NCBI RefSeq assembly: GCF_000244895.1 | Contig: NZ_CM001441.1 | Coordinates: forward strand, 5,596,979 to 5,660,978 | DNA length: 64,000 nt | Source: Desulfosporosinus youngiae DSM 17734 | GTDB taxonomy: Bacteria; Bacillota; Desulfitobacteriia; Desulfitobacteriales; Desulfitobacteriaceae | Reading direction: 5' to 3' | Shown: one piece after another, positions 8,995 through 17,009 of the stretch | Layout of the letters: each line of letters opens with the position of its first letter | Position numbering within the stretch: the first letter of the stretch is position 1 | Notes under the pieces: model-generated | Told to the model about the DNA's origin: nothing | Databases searched by the model: none | Seen by the model: only the letters and a program-made list of their open reading frames with translations | Program-made: the position numbers and the translations under genes

Positions 8995-10245
8995 TCATTG
9001 CTCCTTTTGTTGGCGTTTTTCAATTAGCTTTGGAATATATACTTCATGCATATTGTTGAATTTCTGTTCAAGTTTTTTTCGCAAACGTTCAGTCCTTGCC
9101 ATATAGGAAAGGGAAGAGACGAGGCTTTTATCTCCACGTGGAAAAGCAATATCGTATGGATTTTCTGCTACCTCTGCTAACATATTTGTAAAAGTTCCTC
9201 TACCAATATGGGTGGACCAACTCATCATGCTCAAATGGTGTGCAAGTATCTTATCCTCGCTGTCGCCGTATGTCTTCAAGAATTCAATATAACATTTTTT
9301 TAACTTATCGAAGTATTGACGGTAACTCCGTCCAGACATTGCTTTCCCATCCCTATTTACAAAAAGGGCATTGGTATTATCCGTTGCTTTAAATAATTCA
9401 ACATGATCATGGAATAAAGATTCGCCCCAGTCCTTGATCTGAAAAATTCTTTGATTTCTGGGCCGTTTAACATAACTGCTGCCTGCACTATCCTTAAGAT
9501 CAGAACGGAAGTTTTGGTCCTTAATTTCAAAGAGAAAATCCCCGTTGGCTACTCGTTTTTTCACTTGAGTCCGTTTTAAATTAACCACTTCTCCCACTCG
9601 AAGTCCGCCGAATAATTGCATATAAACCCCTAGTGCAATAGGCATTGCTTCCAGAATCGCAATTTCTAATAGGAGAGGGATGTATTTAACTGGGAATGCA
9701 TGCTCTACATTTGGTGGTCTCCTTTCTGGGTATATCACCTGGAAAGGAGACTCGTAGTAGATTGAGCCATGTGTTGATTCCTTTTTGACAAAGCTACTCT
9801 TATCAATGCTGGCAATAACACCTTTATCGACTAACCAAAGGTAGAAATAAGTGAGTGTCCTTTCGCTGTCTTTTACGGTTCCTATGGAATGTCCCGCAGA
9901 AGTAAGTGTATTAAGGTATTTATTCCCGTCTGTCAATTTCAAATCAGACATTGAATGTATCCTCATACTATGCTTGTTAACCATTAAGAAATTAAGGAAT
10001 TTCGCGATGTTTAACGCATGTTTTTTTTGAGTGTTAAACTTCCTTGACTGCCAGTTATGTAAAATGAAATCTGTTACCGGATGGATGATATGAGTATCCG
10101 TATTAAGCTTTTTTAATCCGATCACCGCGAACTGCTTTTTAATAACTTTCCCGTCGCTTAATTTACGCCAATCAATCCATACAGGAATCATAATAAATTT
10201 ATATTTTTGAAGAGTTCCTTTTTTTGATGTATACGAATTGACCAT
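8995..10245 (-). CDS. Tyrosine recombinase of a Tn554-like module (first recombinase, TnpA-like)
   Basis: 416 residues, first gene of the recombinase operon. Core-binding N-terminal domain (SAM-like, with RKFNTQKKHALNIAKFLNFL at about 69-88), then the catalytic domain: GGLRVGEVVNLKR carries the first arginine, THIGRGTFTNMLAE the HxxR box, and SLSYMARTERL the likely nucleophile Tyr. This is the full catalytic set, with an Arg/Lys-rich region in place of the second His/Trp. ATG at 10245 is preceded by TTGGAGGACAA, a strong ribosome binding site. The upstream 190 bases carry four TGTACA motifs and an inverted repeat. Downstream gene starts 4 bases after its stop. Together the four genes look like one intact integration/transposition unit. 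Confidence 0.85.
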   Translation of the reverse strand: MVNSYTSKKGTLQKYKFIMIPVWIDWRKLSDGKVIKKQFAVIGLKKLNTDTHIIHPVTDFILHNWQSRKFNTQKKHALNIAKFLNFLMVNKHSMRIHSMSDLKLTDGNKYLNTLTSAGHSIGTVKDSERTLTYFYLWLVDKGVIASIDKSSFVKKESTHGSIYYESPFQVIYPERRPPNVEHAFPVKYIPLLLEIAILEAMPIALGVYMQLFGGLRVGEVVNLKRTQVKKRVANGDFLFEIKDQNFRSDLKDSAGSSYVKRPRNQRIFQIKDWGESLFHDHVELFKATDNTNALFVNRDGKAMSGRSYRQYFDKLKKCYIEFLKTYGDSEDKILAHHLSMMSWSTHIGRGTFTNMLAEVAENPYDIAFPRGDKSLVSSLSYMARTERLRKKLEQKFNNMHEVYIPKLIEKRQQKEQ

Positions 10246-10263
10246 TTGTCCTCCAAAAGAGAT

Positions 10264-10434
10264 TAATGTACAATATTGTGAAGATATTAATAAGCTGATA
10301 CACTATGTTTTCCATAATATCAGCTTATTGATTTTTGTACAATGATCTTTTGAGAAAAGCATCTCGTTTCCTTTATGCATCGAATATGTAAATATAATTC
10401 TGTACAAGAAAAGTAATGTACAATATTATGGAGA
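10264..10434. repeat. TGTACA direct repeats at the right edge of the recombinase module
   Basis: Four TGTACA hexamers occur in 156 bases: 10267, 10336, 10401 and 10417. Two of them sit in a longer shared block, AATGTACAATATTGTGAAGAT (10264-10284) and AATGTACAATATTATGGAGAT (10414-10434), which differ at 2 of 21 positions. Such clustered repeats beside a tyrosine recombinase are the usual appearance of recombinase-binding arms near an element end; binding is inferred, not shown. Confidence 0.55.
10289..10329. promoter_or_regulatory. Inverted repeat upstream of the recombinase operon
   Basis: AATAAGCTGATA (10289-10300) and TATCAGCTTATT (10318-10329) are perfect 12-bp arms separated by 17 bases, lying 44-84 bases upstream of the first recombinase start and between two TGTACA motifs. 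It could be an operator or a recombinase site. Confidence 0.45.
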
Positions 10435-10437
10435 TAG

Positions 10438-11219
10438 CTAAAATTAGATGGGATCCGCTTTCTCTATTCTACAATGGATGGATTACATTTTTATACCCGC
10501 CACGGAAACGAAGGAACAACACGTTTTCCCGAACTTATCACCAGCCAAATTCCTAAAGGCACGATCCTCGACGGTGAGATCATTATCGAAGATGATGACG
10601 GTAAACCCGATTTTGAGGAACTAATGAGGAGGTTTCAAGTTAGTAGCCTACGGCGAATCCCCAGTATTTCCAAGACTAAGCCCGTGACCTACTGTGTGTT
10701 TGATGTGGTTTATTATCATGGTGAACGTGTTAGCCACTTACCACTGCTAGAGCATAAGGAAATCCTTAATATGAGGTACTTCCAGAACTACCAAGGATAA
10801 CTAAGGTTCCCTCGATTGTGGGTAATGGCAAGGCGCTGTTCGATTTAGTTAAACAGCAGCAACTTGAGGGCATAGTCCTGAAGAAGAAAGATTCCAAGTA
10901 TGAGCTTGGGAAAAGATCTTCCAATTGGCTAAAGGTAGTTAATTATCAGTATACAACTGTAGAAATTGCTGGGTTTAGGAAGTCTGAGTTTGGTTGGGTA
11001 ATACAATTCCCCGATGGCAAACCCGCTGGGATTATGGAGCTTGTTCCGGCAAATGCTCGAAAGACGGTTTACGGGGTTGCTAAGATGGTTGGTAAAGACG
11101 CCGGGGATTTTGTTATGTTTCCTCAAGCTAGTCGGGGCCTAATGTGCAAGGTTAAGTATCGCTCCCTGACCAAGGCGGGATATTTGAGATTGCCTTCGTT
11201 TGTTGAGTTTGCTAGTTGA
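10438..11219 (+). pseudogene. ATP-dependent DNA ligase, 5'-truncated and frameshifted
   Basis: Remnant of a small nucleotidyltransferase-type ATP-dependent DNA ligase. Motif I starts at the very edge: codons from 10441 read KLDGIRF, where the K is the adenylated lysine; the codon two places before it is a stop (TAG 10435), so the normal N-terminus is gone. Motif III (TILDGEIIIED) is near 10555, motif IV (LEGIVLKKK) near 10870 and motif V (SSNWLKV) near 10920. The frame changes at about 10770-10782 (first frame ends at 10800 in RYFQNYQG; the second frame reads LPELPRITKVPSIVGNG across the same bases), so one base has been lost or gained. The C-terminal OB-fold part continues intact to 11219. 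Adjoins the recombinase module, which probably caused the truncation. Confidence 0.85.
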
Positions 11220-11235
11220 TGTGTTAAACAGAAAG

Positions 11236-11266
11236 AGGCCCATCGTTATGCCTGGGCCTTTATTTT
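11236..11266 (+). terminator. Terminator of the ligase remnant
   Basis: AGGCCC (11236-11241) pairs with GGGCCT (11254-11259), followed by TTATTTTA. The stretch from here to about 11509 holds no gene I can support on either strand. Confidence 0.6.
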
Positions 11267-11563
11267 ACGTTTATTTTTATTACCGTCTTGAACTTTGCCA
11301 CTAAGATCATGATAATTTATTGGGTTTTAGCGATAAACTATCTACTGAAGCACCTTTCCATTATCGTTAAACATAAAAATTAACTAGAGAAATAATATGG
11401 AAAGCCCCTTCAGTGGCTCAGCATGAAATAATACAGTTTTATGCTGTCATGGGGTATCAATTTCACCTTTCTCTCCGGGATATTACCCCTTTAATCAAGC
11501 ATAATTAGATTAGACGTTCATCTTGCGAAGCATGTCCATCTGAGCAAATTCCCTTTCAACAAA

Positions 11564-12187
11564 CTAATCAATAAAAGTATCCCTAGCGACGTTTCCTATA
11601 ACATTGGTTGATGATAAATCCATGGCTCCCCCAATAATTCCACCGACAAGAGGTACTGCCTTACCCAAGTTAATTATACCCTTTGTGCCAAATTTAGTTA
11701 CCAATCTAAATCCCACTGCTTGATTAATCTTAAGAATTACTTGTCCTGATATTTTTTCAATAGCTGATTTAGCTAACTTAGTACCTATGCTAATACCAAC
11801 TTCCTTCAAAATGTCTTTACCCGCATTTCCTAGCAAACAAATATAGACAAGAGATTTAACCCTATCATCTTTTATGTCATACCCTCCCATATATGCAATC
11901 GCTGCAATCATTCTGATCTGTACGTACATAACGCTAGAAATATTCGCTGGTATAGCGACAGGCAACGCGATTATCCCCCCGAGGCCAGATATAAAACCAG
12001 ATGTTGCACATTTAGAATTTTGCCACCGGATTAATGAATTAACCTTACTTTTTAGTGAGCCGCTTCTATTCAAATAATCCTCGGCAAGTTCTTGAGCCGA
12101 ATCTAATCCAGGAACTCCATTTATAGATTTATCATAAGCCCAATCGAGGACTTGTAACATTTTCCCTTGCGAAATCTCTTGACTCAT
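11564..12187 (-). CDS. EcsC-family protein, with an in-frame UAG and a 17-codon open extension
   Basis: 207 residues of the EcsC family, named after the third gene of the Bacillus ecs locus; biochemical role unknown. The central section (about residues 65-130: GLGGIIALPVAIPANISS..., IRMIAAIAYMGGY) is the typical glycine-rich amphipathic region, and AVPLVGGIIGGAMD near residue 185 is the second family hallmark. ATG at 12187 has a GGAGGGG box. The annotated stop is TAG (11564-11566). Beyond it the same frame stays open for 17 more codons (FVEREFAQMDMLRKMNV) to TAA at 11510-11512, and this tail looks like a continuing helix. It may be a nonsense mutation, a natural UAG stop, or readthrough. Lies 19 bases downstream of the YdbC-like gene on the same strand. 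Confidence 0.85.
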   Translation of the reverse strand: MSQEISQGKMLQVLDWAYDKSINGVPGLDSAQELAEDYLNRSGSLKSKVNSLIRWQNSKCATSGFISGLGGIIALPVAIPANISSVMYVQIRMIAAIAYMGGYDIKDDRVKSLVYICLLGNAGKDILKEVGISIGTKLAKSAIEKISGQVILKINQAVGFRLVTKFGTKGIINLGKAVPLVGGIIGGAMDLSSTNVIGNVARDTFID

Positions 12188-12206
12188 ATCTTCCCCTCCA
12201 TCTCAA

Positions 12207-12428
12207 CTACCAGTTGAGTCCTTCCAAAACTTCTCTCAAGTTCTCTAGTTCCTCTTTAGTAAGAGTAACACCCTTCCCCATCTTCGTATGATCTGGGGAC
12301 CACTCCCTAATATCATACTTAGGCTCCTTATCATTCCAGCTTATAAGATTAAGTTCTTTCTTCCAGCCTTTTGCTGATTCTGAAAGGGCACCGATAGTTT
12401 CTTTTATCTCGAATTTGATATCAGCCAT
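12207..12428 (-). CDS. YdbC/PC4-like transcriptional coactivator-fold protein
   Basis: 73 residues of the YdbC family, which shares the PC4 single-stranded nucleic-acid-binding fold. The family signature is visible in order: an N-terminal strand (IKFEIKETIG), then KGWKKELNLISWN, a basic/aromatic turn with KYDIREWSPDHTKMGKG, and a C-terminal helix (LTKEELENLREVLEGL). Dimeric strands bind ssDNA/RNA in characterised members. ATG at 12428 has an AGGAGG box. It lies 74 bases downstream of hsdR and 19 bases upstream of the EcsC gene in one same-strand run. Confidence 0.85.
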   Translation of the reverse strand: MADIKFEIKETIGALSESAKGWKKELNLISWNDKEPKYDIREWSPDHTKMGKGVTLTKEELENLREVLEGLNW

Positions 12429-12502
12429 GTACTTTTCCTCCTAAGGATGTAGTTAATCCTTCTTCCTCAGCCTTCTGCACACCTATAAATTGGTTAACTT
12501 TT

Positions 12503-15500
12503 CTAACCAACTATCTTTATCGCATTATCTTTAATGCTTGTAACTAACTCCACCAACCGCTTTTGTTTGGATCCATCGAACAGCTTGATGAGACTCTGGG
12601 GTTTATCAAAGGGTGGCTTCATCAGTTCGGAGACATTCTCAATATAGCCGTTCTTCACAATGTAATCGATAACCTTTTTGACAAAAGCAATTTGAGCGCG
12701 ACTGAGAGACTGGTCATTGATAAATTCTGAGAACACTACAACGGCAGCTTCATACTCCATCTTAGCAATTTTACGCACTAGCAAGCCAAATGGGGTATCC
12801 TTAAATTCTCTCTTATAATCCTCTGCTGTGCCGAGTTCCCCCGTGAAGATATGTTCCAAGCTCTTGTAATCCTTAGTATTTAAGGGCATATTATTTCGCA
12901 ACTTATGAATTGCTATGTGGTCTTGGTTTTGCTCAATGTAGCGGTTTACCTTCAGTTTATAATCCTCAAAGTCATAGGCTTGGTATATGGCCTCTCCTTC
13001 TTTGACTTCGAGAATATCATCCGCAAGATTCGTATAGATTGGTTTCCTGCCTTCATCAACCAAAAACTTAATTAGACTACGCAGTTCCACCCGGACCTTC
13101 TCAAAGTTCAAGATATCCGAAGTCTGCCAAAAATCATCAGTGGCGATGGCACTAATGAGTTCTAGCTTTTCTTTAACTTGGGGAATACTTGCCCGTTGGG
13201 CAAGGCCGGCACAAACCTTTAGGAGTTGCTTTTGACCCTTCTTAAACTGAGGCATGCCCTCTATCTGAGCAATCATTAAGCCGTACATAAAATTGTCAAA
13301 ACGTTTAGCATACTCATCTGTGTCTTCCATATAAACAATCGGGGCAAGGTACTTGATTAAGTTGCTTTTATCCACTTCCGATAAGCAGACAAAAGCCTCC
13401 GCATGTTTATACATTTCAATATATTGGAGTTGCATTTTTACGGCTACCAGTTCAGTATTTAACGCCTTAATCTGTAGTAAGACTGTTTCAATTAAGCCTG
13501 TTCGAATTACTTGGTAAGGCTCATCGCTAAAAGCTGAATGCTGGAGGTGATGAATCATGCGCACCCGCTTGGCGAAGATTGCCTCAGTCAGGCTCTGAGT
13601 CTCGTTACCAAGCAGCCCCTCTTTATGTTGACGGAAGAACTCGAAGTTTCCGAGATAATCAAATATGAGGAAGTGGGTTTTATCCTGGCCATCACCAAAT
13701 AAATTACGGCAAAGCCTTGTTCCACGACCAATCATCTGCCAAAACTTTGTTTTGGAGCGGACCTTCTTGAAGAAGACTAAATTAACAAGTTCAGGTACAT
13801 CAATACCTGTGTCCAGCATATCAACGGACACAGCAATATGAGGCTCCTTCTCAGCAACCTTAAAATCATCAATAAGTGTTTGGGCATAGCTATCATCACA
13901 AACAACTCGCTTGGCAAAGCTGCCATGATAGTGAGGATAAAGTTTATCGAACCGATCGATTATATATTGTGCGTGCTTTTTATTTTGGGCGAAGATGATG
14001 GTCTTACCCAGCCTATCGCTACCTGCTACCTTAATGCCCTTAGTCATTAAGTCTTCTAACACCATATCCACTGTGGCCTGGTTAAAAATGAAGTTGTTTA
14101 GTTCAGGAGATGGGATGAACTCAGGCATTGCACCGTCTTCATCAGTAAAATCTTCTTCATATCGGGCTTTATCTTCTTCTGAGAGTTCATCATAGACAAT
14201 GCCCTTATCTAAGAACTTTGTCCTTACTTCAATATTATAGTAAGGTACTAAAACGTGGTCTTTATCCACGGCAGTTTCATAATCATAGGCGTAAGTGGGC
14301 ACACCACTTTGCATCTCAAAGAAGTCATAGGTATTTCTATCAACCTCTGTCTTTGGGGTTGCTGTTAAGCCAACCAGTAAACCGTCGAAATACTCAAAGA
14401 TTGTCCGGTACTTTTTAAAGATACTTCTGTGTGCCTCATCGATCACAATCAAATCAAAATGGGCAGGCGTAAATAGTCGTTGACCGCTCTCACTCTTAGC
14501 CGTGTCAATTGAGTTAAGCATTGTAGGATAGGTTGAAAAAACTATTCTGGCAGTCTTATCATCCTTATTGCTTAAAAGATTACAGAGGGACATATCTGGT
14601 AGATAATTCTTGAAGTCGTCCTTTGCTTGCTTAACTAAGGCGGTTCTGTCAGCTAAAAATAGGGTGTTGGTGACATATCCACCTCGTGACAAAACATCGG
14701 TTAAACTAGATGCCGTTCTTGTCTTCCCTGTGCCTGTGGCCATAACAAGCAAGGCTTTTCTGTGACCAGTATCAATATTCTCGCAGATCGCACGGATGGC
14801 TTCCTTTTGGTAGTAGCGATCGGTAATTTTATCATCAATGGGAATTTCATTTAAAACTTTACGCTCACTGCGGCGGTTCATTAGCTTTTCAAGATCAGCT
14901 TTGGAGAACACACCGCTTACTTTGCGCTGTGGGGAGGTTACATCGTCCCAGAGATAGGTTTCAAAGCCATTGGTAGTAAACATCATGGGGCGTCTGCCAG
15001 TCATTTTCTCTAAGCCGTCAGCATAGAGCTTTGCTTGCTGAGTACCTTTCCTCGGGTCTTTTGAGGTGTGCTTAGCTTCGATTATTGCTAAGGGACGTCC
15101 GTCTTTACCGTAAAGGACATAATCGGCATAGCCCTTTCCTTTATTATTAGGCATACCGTAAAGCTCTACTTCTTCCCGCACATCGTCGCCGAATACCCAA
15201 CCAAGGAGTTTTAAGTCCACATCGATATATTTTTTGCGAGTAAGGAATTCAGAAATATCCCTAGGCGTGAAGTGGCGCTCTTCCTTATGTTGCTCTTTAT
15301 CAGCCGTAAGACGGTCACTCATGGCCGCAATCTTAGCACGAAGAGCCTCAATTTCAGAATCCTTTTGCTCAATTAGACTATCTTTTTCTTTGATCTTAGC
15401 TTCGTCAAGAATGACCTTTTCCGCCGGAATATTTGTTTCATCAAATCTACGTTCCTCATAGTTTGCACCATAGCAGTAATCTAGCCACTCCACAAACTCA

Positions 15501-15847
15501 AATAAAGAGGAAAGGGATAGAATGGCATCACTGCGGCTAATGGTTTTCTCAGTATGTACTGCAAGGTTCCCTAGCTTGATGATGTAAGGGAGCTTGCTCC
15601 AAGTTTGGTTATCCATAGCGAATCTAAAAGATGGTTCGTGAATTAACGCCTGCAAATTGTCCTTATAAGGCATAGTGATAGTGTTATCCGCAGAATACAC
15701 CCATTTTACCGCCAACTCGAAGGCCTTACGGCTACCTACCGCTGCCATTGTTGGGGAGGTGGCAAGAACACACTCTGCTTCGATGCAAGCGTTGGCAAAT
15801 AAGGCATATTCAGTTTGTCCCTGTAAGAATTGAAAGTTTGCAGGCAT
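12503..15847 (-). CDS. hsdR: Type I restriction enzyme, R subunit (nuclease/translocase)
   Basis: 1114 residues; motor and nuclease subunit that translocates and cuts unmethylated DNA as part of the HsdR2M2S1 complex. N-terminal part (to about 130) is a DUF4145-like region, followed by a coiled stretch (about 150-185) and the PD-(D/E)xK nuclease core with IIEAKHTSKD (about 255). Walker A is ATGTGKTRT (about 370), Walker B/DEAD is DEAHRS (about 470) and the helicase motif VI is QMIGRGTRLC (about 735). The helical C-terminal domain ends near 1114. All catalytic motifs are present, so the protein appears active. ATG at 15847 with an AGGTGA box, 16 bases after hsdS. Confidence 0.95.
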   Translation of the reverse strand: MPANFQFLQGQTEYALFANACIEAECVLATSPTMAAVGSRKAFELAVKWVYSADNTITMPYKDNLQALIHEPSFRFAMDNQTWSKLPYIIKLGNLAVHTEKTISRSDAILSLSSLFEFVEWLDYCYGANYEERRFDETNIPAEKVILDEAKIKEKDSLIEQKDSEIEALRAKIAAMSDRLTADKEQHKEERHFTPRDISEFLTRKKYIDVDLKLLGWVFGDDVREEVELYGMPNNKGKGYADYVLYGKDGRPLAIIEAKHTSKDPRKGTQQAKLYADGLEKMTGRRPMMFTTNGFETYLWDDVTSPQRKVSGVFSKADLEKLMNRRSERKVLNEIPIDDKITDRYYQKEAIRAICENIDTGHRKALLVMATGTGKTRTASSLTDVLSRGGYVTNTLFLADRTALVKQAKDDFKNYLPDMSLCNLLSNKDDKTARIVFSTYPTMLNSIDTAKSESGQRLFTPAHFDLIVIDEAHRSIFKKYRTIFEYFDGLLVGLTATPKTEVDRNTYDFFEMQSGVPTYAYDYETAVDKDHVLVPYYNIEVRTKFLDKGIVYDELSEEDKARYEEDFTDEDGAMPEFIPSPELNNFIFNQATVDMVLEDLMTKGIKVAGSDRLGKTIIFAQNKKHAQYIIDRFDKLYPHYHGSFAKRVVCDDSYAQTLIDDFKVAEKEPHIAVSVDMLDTGIDVPELVNLVFFKKVRSKTKFWQMIGRGTRLCRNLFGDGQDKTHFLIFDYLGNFEFFRQHKEGLLGNETQSLTEAIFAKRVRMIHHLQHSAFSDEPYQVIRTGLIETVLLQIKALNTELVAVKMQLQYIEMYKHAEAFVCLSEVDKSNLIKYLAPIVYMEDTDEYAKRFDNFMYGLMIAQIEGMPQFKKGQKQLLKVCAGLAQRASIPQVKEKLELISAIATDDFWQTSDILNFEKVRVELRSLIKFLVDEGRKPIYTNLADDILEVKEGEAIYQAYDFEDYKLKVNRYIEQNQDHIAIHKLRNNMPLNTKDYKSLEHIFTGELGTAEDYKREFKDTPFGLLVRKIAKMEYEAAVVVFSEFINDQSLSRAQIAFVKKVIDYIVKNGYIENVSELMKPPFDKPQSLIKLFDGSKQKRLVELVTSIKDNAIKIVG

Positions 15848-15863
15848 TTAATTCACCTCACTG

Positions 15864-17009
15864 TTATTCGAAATACTCGCTCATTAGGCTGTCAAACAAG
15901 AGTTGTGCTTCGTCGATTGCCTTTTTCACAAGGGCTTTTTGTTCTTCGATTTTGGTTAAAATAGTGGCGAATTGGGTTTGTAGGTTATGCGGTGGAGTGT
16001 ATACTTCAAAGAGATTACACTCCGGAACTGATAAATGCTTTACAGTTGAACCACGAGCTAGTTTTCTTATTTGATATTGAAAATACTCTGTTTGCATAAG
16101 ATTTAAAAGATATAACGGAAGAATGATTGAATCATTAACTCTATACGACACAATCCTTTGACCTAAAAATAAATTCTCATCACTCTCGATTATCCCAGTT
16201 TCTCCAATGGGAGCTTCTCTTGTTAGGAGCACATCCCCTCTTCTAGGAATCGATCGTCTTGTCCATTTTCGAAACGTCTGTTCATCCACATAATTACAAT
16301 TTTTCGTATCAATTTTCCCTTGTTTAATATTAGTCGTTCTAAGCATTTTGTACGGACTTACGCCATCGATAATAGGAGCTGTTTTGTTAACACAATCTAC
16401 TATTTCAGAGCAGACATCAAGTATAGATACTTTATCCCACCCTTTCTCATTCATCACAGGATCGCCGAACATATCGTTAAAGGTGGATTTGATAAGGTTA
16501 TCGAGCTCTGCAAGCTGTTTTTTGCGCATACCAATTATCTCTGCAGCAGTGTCTAGGGTTTTGGCGATTTGCCGTTGGATTTCGAGGGGGGGTAGAGGAC
16601 ACAAAACTTCACTTAGATTTTGTTTATTTATCGCTTTGAATGTGCTACCTGTTCCTTTTTGATTCAACTCAGCATGTTTCATTTTTAAAACATAGTACAG
16701 AAATTTAGCATCTGAAATATTTTCCCTTGCAGTAATGGCAGCGAGACCACGACCTATACAACAAGTTTTCATTGCTATATTTAATGCTCCAATAGGCGCT
16801 CGAACAGAAAGTAAAATATCATTTTTTTGAGCTATTTTAGTAGGCTTGTTGCAAAAATATCTTGTTTCAGGGTTCAGTTCACCAAAATCAGCATTCCCTT
16901 GATAAAAGGGAATACCATCTCCATCTTGATTGTAACTTGAAGATTCAGGTGACTGTCCCATATTCAAATCACAAATATCTACCAGCTTAACCTTCACCCA
17001 CTTACCCAC
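15864..17009 (-). CDS. hsdS: Type I restriction-modification specificity subunit
   Basis: 381 residues with two target-recognition domains, about residues 1-170 and 185-370, each followed by a conserved coiled helix (ETLDTAAEI-type segment near 155-180 and the C-terminal ILTKIEEQKALVKKA helix). The GxGSTFKAI (GTGSTFKAINK) and GSTVKHLS motifs are the usual recognition-domain exits. It decides which bipartite sequence the complex methylates and cuts; the target cannot be predicted from sequence here. GTG start at 17009 overlaps the end of hsdM by 8 bases. Confidence 0.93.
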   Translation of the reverse strand: MGKWVKVKLVDICDLNMGQSPESSSYNQDGDGIPFYQGNADFGELNPETRYFCNKPTKIAQKNDILLSVRAPIGALNIAMKTCCIGRGLAAITARENISDAKFLYYVLKMKHAELNQKGTGSTFKAINKQNLSEVLCPLPPLEIQRQIAKTLDTAAEIIGMRKKQLAELDNLIKSTFNDMFGDPVMNEKGWDKVSILDVCSEIVDCVNKTAPIIDGVSPYKMLRTTNIKQGKIDTKNCNYVDEQTFRKWTRRSIPRRGDVLLTREAPIGETGIIESDENLFLGQRIVSYRVNDSIILPLYLLNLMQTEYFQYQIRKLARGSTVKHLSVPECNLFEVYTPPHNLQTQFATILTKIEEQKALVKKAIDEAQLLFDSLMSEYFE

